Shown here piece after piece: positions 57,767 to 64,000 of a stretch of 64,000 nt of DNA. The DNA comes from RI-106 sp964496875. GTDB taxonomy: Bacteria; Cyanobacteriota; Vampirovibrionia; Obscuribacterales; Obscuribacteraceae. The DNA lies in the NCBI GenBank assembly GCA_964496875.1, contig CAZCBH010000001.1, positions 1-64,000 on the forward strand, given 5' to 3'. The notes below the pieces were generated by a model. The model was not told the origin of the DNA. It ran no database searches and was given only the letters and a program-made list of their open reading frames with translations. How positions within the stretch are numbered: position 1 is the first letter of the stretch; each line of letters begins with the position of its first letter. The translations under genes were made by a program, and so were the position numbers.

Positions 57767-58933
57767 ATGGCAACCAATTCGAATCGCAAAAATCCGGCCC
57801 CTTCTTTGTTGATCAAGAGCCTGAAGGCTTTTGATTTGCCCGTGTTTATGACGGCGATTTTTTCGCTGCTCATATTCATGCAACCTTTACTGGCTGAGGT
57901 CGAAAGACAGACCGACGCTCAGCTCGACGGACTGCCGCATTCCCATTTGAACGTCTGGCTTGATCGAAGCGTCGAACACCGGGGAGTGATCATCGCCATG
58001 CACGGGCTGATCATGCACGGTGGTGTTTTCGACACCGTAGCCTCTAATCTGGCAGAGAAAGGCTTCATCGTCCTTGCGGCAGACATGCGCGGATACGGAC
58101 GCTGGAAGCCTGATCTGGTCGAAAGGGTGCTTGCTGCAAGAAATGATTCCTCTTCGGATTTGAGCGTCAAAATATCCGAGGAGGGGGAAGACATCAAGGA
58201 CCTGACCGAGGAGCCCCTGGTGCTGGAAGAGAGCGACTCATTTCTGAAGAGCCGTTCCCGGGTTCGCTATAACGAAAGTTTTAAAGACCTTCTGGCGCTG
58301 ACCCGGGCTGTGGACCAGAATTATCCACAGTTGCCCGTTTTCTTGATGGGAGAGAGCATGGGTGCCGGCATGGCTATTCATGTTGCCGGAGAAGCCCCGG
58401 AATGTGTAGACGGGATGATCCTCTCCAGTCCTGCCATAAAGAAGAAGATTAACCTTGCTCCTCGCATTTTGCTCGATGCGGCAAGATTTTGCAGACATCC
58501 TCACAAACCAGTGGACTTGAAGCCCTATATTCTCAAGTTTTCTTCTGAAGATCCTCTGATAGCCCGCGCCTGTGCCGGTGACCCCCTGGTTCGTAAAAGT
58601 CTGAGACCCGGGGATTTATTACGCACCTCAAGGGAGATCGGACGAAACATCTCTTATGCCGATCTGGTTCCGCCTGAGGTTCCTGTGTTGATAATCCAGG
58701 GGGATAGGGACCGGATGGTGAAATCCAACGGGGTCGTGACTCTCTTGCAAAGGCTCAAGTCGAAAGACCAGACGGTGAAATGGTTCCCGAACAAAGGCCA
58801 TCTTCTGCTTGAGACCCCGTATGTCACCGACGAAACCTTGGATGTGGTCACCGGTTGGCTCAATCAGCATGTTCAGTCCTATGAAAAGGCACCGGGTTCG
58901 CTTAGTTCTCTATTAATTCGAAGTCCTCACTGA
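57767..58933 (+). CDS. Exported alpha/beta hydrolase (lysophospholipase-like)
   Basis: 388 aa. A hydrophobic N-terminal segment (LPVFMTAIFSLLIFMQPLLA) serves as signal or anchor. The rest is a Hydrolase_4/monoglyceride-lipase-type fold: VIIAMHGLIMHGGVFDTVAS with the oxyanion turn, VLAADMRGYGRW, nucleophile elbow FLMGESMGAGMAIH (Ser), VLIIQGDRDRMV (Asp) and PNKGHLLLE (His). An insertion of about 50 residues after the RGYG motif is rich in acidic residues. Likely a lipid or ester hydrolase in the envelope. It diverges from carB; its end overlaps the convergent gamma-carbonic-anhydrase-like gene by 32 bases. Confidence 0.85.
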   Translation: MATNSNRKNPAPSLLIKSLKAFDLPVFMTAIFSLLIFMQPLLAEVERQTDAQLDGLPHSHLNVWLDRSVEHRGVIIAMHGLIMHGGVFDTVASNLAEKGFIVLAADMRGYGRWKPDLVERVLAARNDSSSDLSVKISEEGEDIKDLTEEPLVLEESDSFLKSRSRVRYNESFKDLLALTRAVDQNYPQLPVFLMGESMGAGMAIHVAGEAPECVDGMILSSPAIKKKINLAPRILLDAARFCRHPHKPVDLKPYILKFSSEDPLIARACAGDPLVRKSLRPGDLLRTSREIGRNISYADLVPPEVPVLIIQGDRDRMVKSNGVVTLLQRLKSKDQTVKWFPNKGHLLLETPYVTDETLDVVTGWLNQHVQSYEKAPGSLSSLLIRSPH

Positions 58934-59429
58934 GGTAGACATCTTTGAGCTCGAGGTAATTGCGCCAGTTCGCTTCGAATTTTTTGCGGTCTCTTTGATG
59001 GAGCTTGCGCACAACCCTGGCTGGAATACCCATGACCAGGCTCTCCGGTGGAATCACTGTGCCTGGAGCGACCACTGCCCCGGCTGCCACCAGGGAGCCC
59101 CTACCGACTCTGGCATTGTCGAGAACCACCGCACCGATGCCTATAAGGCAGTCATCCTCCACTGTACAACCGTGGAGAGTTACACCATGACCGACCGTTA
59201 CCCGGTCGCCGACCAATACCGGGTATTCTCTTGTGACATGCAGGATGCAGGTGTCCTGGATATTTGATTGATGTCCGACTTCTATCGAATTGATGTCGGC
59301 TCTGATCACGGTCTTGAACCAGATGCTCGCCTCTTCTTTGATAATCGCATCACCTATAACGACAGCATCCGGAGCTATGTAGGCGGAATCTGCTATTTGA
59401 GGGCGGAGGTCCTTGAATCTGTACTTCAT
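58902..59429 (-). CDS. Gamma carbonic anhydrase-like hexapeptide-repeat protein
   Basis: 175 aa left-handed beta-helix protein of the YrdA/gamma-CA family. Hexapeptide turns run through the sequence (PDAVVIGDAIIKEEASIWF, VGDRVTVGHGVTLHGCTVED, CLIGIGAVVLDNARVGRGSL), ending with GIPARVVRKL and a C-terminal helix. The metal-ligand histidines are present (ILHV, VGHGVTLHG). Whether it hydrates CO2 cannot be read; many family members are not active enzymes. The last 32 bases overlap the end of the hydrolase gene on the other strand. Confidence 0.88.
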   Translation of the reverse strand: MKYRFKDLRPQIADSAYIAPDAVVIGDAIIKEEASIWFKTVIRADINSIEVGHQSNIQDTCILHVTREYPVLVGDRVTVGHGVTLHGCTVEDDCLIGIGAVVLDNARVGRGSLVAAGAVVAPGTVIPPESLVMGIPARVVRKLHQRDRKKFEANWRNYLELKDVYLSEDFELIEN

Positions 59430-59632
59430 CTCTACTCTTTATTCTTGAATCTGGATAGTTGAGGTTGCGGACAAACTATACAACAGTTAACAGAAGAGAC
59501 TTTCCTTTGATCCGAAACCAGGGCTTGATCGCTGGCTGCACTTCTCTTGTCGAGAGCGCTCGATCCCGCCAATGACGGGAATTTCTGTCGTCAAGGTGTT
59601 AAAATAAGCAACCAGGATTTAGGAGATTTGTT

Positions 59633-59932
59633 ATGCCCGTTTATGAACAACCGATGCGCAAACTTCTTGGAACTCTGTCTCCTACGATTACCTGGCTGAA
59701 AGAACAAGGTTCCGTCGATGTCGGTGCGGTGCCCGATGACCACATTGACGCCATCAAGCAGCTCGAGCGCATAGGCATAGTTCACAAACGAAATAACCGC
59801 TGCTATGAACTTCAGAAAATCAGACTCAAAAAGCTGATGGGCAATCTCGGAATGGATTCGCTCAATAATGAAGCCTCTTCTCATAGTCCGTCTCTTTTTC
59901 CCGATGCGCCCTCATCACCGGATTTGAATTGA
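59633..59932 (+). CDS. Small protein of unknown function, possible winged helix
   Basis: 99 aa; ATG with a good AGGAG seven bases upstream. The central DHIDAIKQLERIGIVHKRNN followed by RCYELQKIRLKKLM looks like the recognition helix and wing of a small winged-helix domain, but this is a weak guess. The C-terminus is Ser/Pro-rich. It lies 42 bases upstream of mutS2 on the same strand and may share its transcript. A TCCCG/CGGGA dyad (59564-59580) lies in its promoter region. Confidence 0.6.
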   Translation: MPVYEQPMRKLLGTLSPTITWLKEQGSVDVGAVPDDHIDAIKQLERIGIVHKRNNRCYELQKIRLKKLMGNLGMDSLNNEASSHSPSLFPDAPSSPDLN

Positions 59933-59974
59933 TTTAGCTTAGACAAGCTGGAACAGCCGTCATCAAGGTGAGAT

Positions 59975-62422
59975 TTGGACACTTTGGATAGATTGGATAT
60001 GCGCTCTTTGCGCTCTCTCGAGTGGGAGCGTATCAAAGCGTACACCGCAGCCGAAGCACTGTCACCGGTGGCAAGAGAGTATTGTCTCGACTTGCCCCTC
60101 GAAAAGGATTCCGAGCTGGTCGACAATCTTCTTTGCCAGACGGAGGAAGCGCGCTTCCTGGTCGAGAATGGTGCCGACCCGGTCAACGACCGGATTCCAG
60201 ACTTGCGACGCATACTGGCCTCGGTTTCTGCCGGTGCCCGCCTTACGGTCGAAGAGTTGAATCAGATCAAAGATGTGCTTACCGTTAGTAGAAAGGTTGG
60301 CGCATCTTTGCGCCTTCTCTCAAAAGATGATTTTCCGAAGATTGCATCTTTCGGGGAGAGAATTACTTCTCTGGATGATCTTAGAAGAGAGCTGGAGTCC
60401 TGTCTGGATGAAAAGGGCGGTATCAAAGACAGTGCCAGTACGGAGCTGGATGCGATCAGAAAGAGCATCCGCAAATTGCATGCCGATATCAAAGATGAGC
60501 TCGGCAGGCTTATTCATTCTTCTCAGGTTGCTAAAGCTCTTCAAGAGACGATTATCACCCAGCGAAACGGTCGCTATGTCTTGCCCGTATCGGCCAGCAA
60601 ACGCAACTCTGTAAATGGTATCGTCCATGACACCTCTCAGTCGGGCTTGACTGTTTACATCGAGCCGATCTCGATAGTCGAGCCCTCCAATAAAATTCGC
60701 ATCCTCGAGACTGACGAAGTCAGGGAAATAGAGAGGATTATCGATGCTCTTTGTCTGGTCTGCCGCGAGAATGAACCGATTATTTCAACTAATTTCGAAG
60801 CCCTGACCGAACTGGATGTAATTCAGGCAAAAGCTAGAGTCGGTATCAAATACGGCGGCATCAAACCGGAGATAAGCAGGGATGATAGAATCGAGCTAAT
60901 AGAGTCCAGGCATCCTCTTCTAGTTTTGCAGGGCGGTGATGTCGTGGCCAATTCTCTTTCGCTCGGCGGTGAAGAGAAGAAAAGAACCCTGGTCATAACC
61001 GGACCCAATACCGGTGGAAAGACCGTGCTCTTGAAGCAAGTCGGTCTGGTTGCTCTTATGTTGAAAGCCGGCATGCTGGTACCTGGACTGGAAGGGACCA
61101 GATTGCCGATTTTCGAGTGCATCTGGTCCGATATCGGTGACGAACAGTCACTCGAACAGAGTCTGTCGACCTTCTCTTCTCATCTTCAGAACATTGTCAC
61201 CGTAGCAGAATCGGCCAGACCCGGTGTTCTAATTCTCCTCGATGAAATCGGGGTCGGTACGGATCCCTCGGAGGGGGCGGCCATAGCCCGAGCTGTTCTA
61301 GAACACCTCAATGCCTCCGGCGCTCTTACGGTTACAACTACGCACTATACCGATCTCAAGCTCCTGGCTTACTCTGAAGAGGGCTTTGTAAATGGCAGCC
61401 TTGAGTTCAATGAAGCCACTTTCGCCCCCACTTACAAGCTGCGCTTAGGGGTGCCGGGCAGTTCAAAAGGGATTGTAATAGCTCGCCGGCTGGGTCTCAG
61501 TCCGGCGGTTGTGGAACGAGCCACTAACTTGATCGAGCTTCAGGGAGAAGATCTTGCCCGGGTGATGACCGAAATGGAAGCCAGACTTTCTGAAATTCTA
61601 GAAAAAGAGAAGGCTCTTCAGAAAGAGTTCGACAGGCAGCATCATCTGGCCGAAAGTCTGGAGGCGGCAAAATCGGATTTCGATAGAAAGAAGAGTCGTC
61701 TGGTAGAAGAGTACAGAGCGAAACTGAGTCGAGGTCTCGATGATGCCGAGGAGAAAATCCGCTCCTTGACCAGGGAGTTGCAGAGTCAACCGAGCTTGAA
61801 GAAGACCCAGGCTATGAAAGACAAACTGGCGGAGCTCAAACGCGAACTCGACTGGGTGGAGGAGTCTCCTCCCGGGATAGGCCCAGATAAATTCGACCCT
61901 GCCAGTCTCAGCCGGGGTGACAGGGTGAGGGTGCTTTCCCTCAATCAAATCGGCTCGGTGGATGAGGTGGTCCCTATAAGTGGAGATCAACACATGGTCA
62001 GCGTTCTGGTCGGAACTATGAAAGTGAAAGTACCGGCTCATGACCTGGCACCGCTTACCAATGCGCCTTCAGTCTTCGGCGGTCGAGGTCATTTAAAAAA
62101 ACGTCTTGAACGAAAAAAGAGCTCGGGACCTCCTCCACCGGTGGTGCCGGCGCGGGAACTGGAGGAATTTATCCGCACCTCCACCAACACACTCGATCTT
62201 AGAGGCAAGCGGGTGGAGGAGGCACTCACCCTGGTGGAGCAGTTTCTGGATGGGGCCTTGATTAGTGGCATGAGCCCACTGATGGTCATTCATGGTCACG
62301 GTACCGGAGCGATTAAAAAGGCGGTGCGGGAGTACATGAAGAGCTCTCGTTATGTCAGATCTTATCGGTCCGGAGAGATGCATGAAGGAGGAGATGGGGT
62401 CACTGTCGTAGATGTCAAGTGA
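59975..62422 (+). CDS. mutS2: Endonuclease MutS2
   Basis: 815 aa, full length. TTG start with AAGGTG upstream; ATG at 59999 is an alternative. MutS2 suppresses homologous recombination and, in Bacillus, acts on collided ribosomes. Order: N-terminal MutS core and lever (LRSLEWERIKAYTAAEALSP; RNGRYVLPVSASKRNSVNGI), ATPase with Walker A TGPNTGGKTVLLKQ and Walker B VLILLDEIGVGTDPSEGAA, a coiled coil (about 525-620), a KOW-like region, and the C-terminal Smr nuclease domain (LDLRGKRVEEALTLVEQFLD, PLMVIHGHGTGAIKKAVREY). The mismatch-recognition domain of MutS is absent, as expected. Confidence 0.95.
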   Translation: MDTLDRLDMRSLRSLEWERIKAYTAAEALSPVAREYCLDLPLEKDSELVDNLLCQTEEARFLVENGADPVNDRIPDLRRILASVSAGARLTVEELNQIKDVLTVSRKVGASLRLLSKDDFPKIASFGERITSLDDLRRELESCLDEKGGIKDSASTELDAIRKSIRKLHADIKDELGRLIHSSQVAKALQETIITQRNGRYVLPVSASKRNSVNGIVHDTSQSGLTVYIEPISIVEPSNKIRILETDEVREIERIIDALCLVCRENEPIISTNFEALTELDVIQAKARVGIKYGGIKPEISRDDRIELIESRHPLLVLQGGDVVANSLSLGGEEKKRTLVITGPNTGGKTVLLKQVGLVALMLKAGMLVPGLEGTRLPIFECIWSDIGDEQSLEQSLSTFSSHLQNIVTVAESARPGVLILLDEIGVGTDPSEGAAIARAVLEHLNASGALTVTTTHYTDLKLLAYSEEGFVNGSLEFNEATFAPTYKLRLGVPGSSKGIVIARRLGLSPAVVERATNLIELQGEDLARVMTEMEARLSEILEKEKALQKEFDRQHHLAESLEAAKSDFDRKKSRLVEEYRAKLSRGLDDAEEKIRSLTRELQSQPSLKKTQAMKDKLAELKRELDWVEESPPGIGPDKFDPASLSRGDRVRVLSLNQIGSVDEVVPISGDQHMVSVLVGTMKVKVPAHDLAPLTNAPSVFGGRGHLKKRLERKKSSGPPPPVVPARELEEFIRTSTNTLDLRGKRVEEALTLVEQFLDGALISGMSPLMVIHGHGTGAIKKAVREYMKSSRYVRSYRSGEMHEGGDGVTVVDVK

Positions 62423-62674
62423 TTAAATCTGCAAGCTCTGGCTCTATCTTTCATTCAGGTTTTTACGTCTCGGCGCTGTCCAGAAATCGCCGGAACCGTA
62501 TAAATATCCACCATGCAGTTCTAAGCACCCCTGGTGTTGATCCGCTAAAAGATTAATTCTGATGGGATTCCCGGCTTTCTACGTGGTTTTCCCACTTACA
62601 TATAAGGGAATGATCTTTAAGCTAGTCGTATGGACTGACAGGCAGCAACACTTCGACAAGAGGTCCTCTCTCAA

Positions 62675-64000
62675 ATGGCTCTGGAAACCGCCGATGCCGG
62701 TGCATCTGACAGCAAAGAACCCAAATCCTTCGCCGACCGCATGAAATCCCTGTCCGACGGGGATAAGGGTGCAGCAGAACGAAGCGAACCCAAAGATACG
62801 ACCGCTGACGCCGATAACAAAATTACCGGCGATACAGATGGTGCAAAAGCCAGTGAGGCCCTGCTTCGCGACTCGGAACCCAAGCCCGAAGCAAGACAGG
62901 GTGAAGTTGCCGATGCTTCCGGCGACAACAAGACCGGCGATTTGAACTTCAAGCTGGCACCACCTCCTTCCGGAGCCAAAGATGGGCTTACCGTAGCCGA
63001 CGCTGAGGTAGAGTCCGAGAGCGCAGCCGCTAAAGATCCGGCTTCCGACAGAAAACCTGTACTCGAAGGAGAAGTGACTAGGACCGAAGGTGCGCAAGAC
63101 GATGGCGATCAGGGAACCGAAAAAAGACCTGAAGTAAAAGAGGTGACCGAGGTCAAAGACAAGACCACTCTCACCGAGGTAATAGACGATGCCATGAATG
63201 TCCAGGAGAAGGTCAAGAAACTTGGCTTTCACATGGATAAATTCGGTGAGCGCCTCAGAGAAGTAAATGTAGGCGATCCAAATCCCGAAGAGCGCGGTCG
63301 GCGTATGACTGAGGCGCTCAAGCAGTTCGAGGAAGCGGCGGTTATCGTCAAACCCGAAGATGTTCTCAAATATAGGAACGACAGACGTATAGTCAAAGAA
63401 GCTATCGAGCAGGAAGAGAAGAAAGCAGAGAGCGAAAGAGATCTAGAGAAGCTGAAGGCACTCAAAATTGTCGAACGCAATCTTTATGTCCTGGAGAGAG
63501 CGCCGGGCTTGACCCACGGCAACGCGGCTCTTGCCCTCTATGGAGCAGGAGAAGTCCAACCTATAGAAGGACCTCCTTTCAACGGTCGTTCGAGAGCCCA
63601 GGCGATGCTCGAGTTCGCCTATATAAATGATCCGGTTCTCCGCTATGGCAAGGACTCTAACTTTTTCAACCGGGCCAGGGAGATTGAGCGCCGGCACGAT
63701 GTGCCCATTCAAGAACAGGGTCTCGAGATCAGTTTGAGATTGCAAGAGATAGAGCTAAGAGGGCTCGGCTCCAAAATCAACATGGTTCCTGCCGCTCCCG
63801 AGTTGCTCGGAGGCAGACCGCCGATAGAAAATAACGGCGGTGACGGTGATGATAAACTGAAAGACCCTGCCGCCAGTACCGAAGGCGCCAGAGATGGTGC
63901 CGTAACCGGTGATGAGCCGCAGAAGATTGTACCTGACCCCGCCAATGATACCGGCATCAGACCCGGTGGAGAGCAACAGGGTGATAATAAAGATCCGCTG
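62675..64000 (+). CDS. Large disordered charged protein, 3' end beyond window
   Basis: Open frame of 442 codons from ATG 62675 to the right edge, with AGAGG about ten bases upstream. The first 170 residues are low-complexity, rich in Asp, Glu, Lys, Ala and Gly, without a signal peptide. A helical segment follows (about 170-350; TTLTEVIDDAMNVQEKVKKL, MTEALKQFEEAAVIVKPEDV, EEKKAESERDLEKLKALKIV), then another disordered Gly/Asp/Pro-rich stretch. No catalytic domain is visible yet; one may lie beyond the edge. No family recognised. Confidence 0.7.
   Translation, partial: MALETADAGASDSKEPKSFADRMKSLSDGDKGAAERSEPKDTTADADNKITGDTDGAKASEALLRDSEPKPEARQGEVADASGDNKTGDLNFKLAPPPSGAKDGLTVADAEVESESAAAKDPASDRKPVLEGEVTRTEGAQDDGDQGTEKRPEVKEVTEVKDKTTLTEVIDDAMNVQEKVKKLGFHMDKFGERLREVNVGDPNPEERGRRMTEALKQFEEAAVIVKPEDVLKYRNDRRIVKEAIEQEEKKAESERDLEKLKALKIVERNLYVLERAPGLTHGNAALALYGAGEVQPIEGPPFNGRSRAQAMLEFAYINDPVLRYGKDSNFFNRAREIERRHDVPIQEQGLEISLRLQEIELRGLGSKINMVPAAPELLGGRPPIENNGGDGDDKLKDPAASTEGARDGAVTGDEPQKIVPDPANDTGIRPGGEQQGDNKDPL

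Noticed and set aside
57583..57834. 83-codon plus-strand frame upstream of the alpha/beta hydrolase
   Set aside because: It overlaps the hydrolase start in another frame and shows no coding features; the region is more likely the carB/hydrolase promoter area.

Overview
The window looks like chromosomal sequence from a metagenome-assembled bacterium with a TPR- and Ser/Thr-kinase-rich genome. My best guess is an Obscuribacter-like member of the Vampirovibrionia (Melainabacteria), the non-photosynthetic sister group of Cyanobacteria. The reasons are the gene style: several Hanks-type kinases with a YMSPEQC-like activation segment, many secreted TPR proteins, a long HflX, futalosine-type menaquinone synthesis, TTG/GTG starts and medium GC. 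This taxonomic call is inference. Two runs of 100 N (11671-11770 and 27809-27908) are scaffold gaps, and both fall inside repetitive coding sequence. I saw no phage, transposase, CRISPR, rRNA or tRNA.

Layout. 1-5.8 kb (+): a possible degenerate kinase coupled to a NurA-family nuclease, an acidic unknown protein, then a tightly overlapping trio (DUF805/SRPBCC membrane protein, GNAT acetyltransferase, DUF1189 membrane protein). 5.9-9.9 kb: mqnE, a secreted TPR-PDZ protein and dprA. 10.4-16.7 kb: two membrane-anchored Ser/Thr kinases in tandem, the first very large and broken by a scaffold gap. 16.8-22.9 kb: tatD, a TonB-like secreted protein behind a 22-codon leader ORF, glcD, a small secreted protein and hflX. 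22.9-25.9 kb (-): a VWA / PP2C phosphatase / kinase operon whose kinase carries an N-terminal ClpC-type Clp_N domain. 26-32.8 kb: TPR protein, 17-residue-repeat secreted protein, CtpA-type protease, TPR protein and UbiD-family decarboxylase. 33-36.2 kb: a small protein, rdgB and the (p)ppGpp enzyme rsh. 36.5-43.5 kb: secreted TPR, Gly/Trp-rich, SRPBCC, lipoprotein isoaspartyl methyltransferase, NTF2-like, ilvE, TPR and CsgG-like genes. 43.7-47.8 kb (-): alaS-rnhA-secreted protein operon. 48-50.9 kb (+): NAD kinase and a fourth kinase with a TPR ectodomain. 50.9-57.5 kb (-): amino-acid permease, TPR protein, deoC, carB. 57.8-64 kb: alpha/beta hydrolase, gamma-carbonic-anhydrase-like protein, a 99-aa protein, mutS2, and a large disordered protein running off the edge.

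How it fits together. Housekeeping functions (alaS, carB, mutS2, rsh, rdgB, hflX, dprA, ilvE, nadK) are interleaved with a strong phospho-signalling theme: four intact kinases with different sensor parts (Pro-rich linker plus ectodomain, zinc ribbon plus ectodomain, Clp_N, TPR ectodomain), one PP2C phosphatase and one VWA adaptor. The VWA-PP2C-Clp_N/kinase operon is the best candidate for an undescribed system. A half-TPR module is shared by the ectodomains of the two tandem kinases and by the secreted protein at 43.7-44.7 kb, suggesting a common cell-envelope sensing theme.
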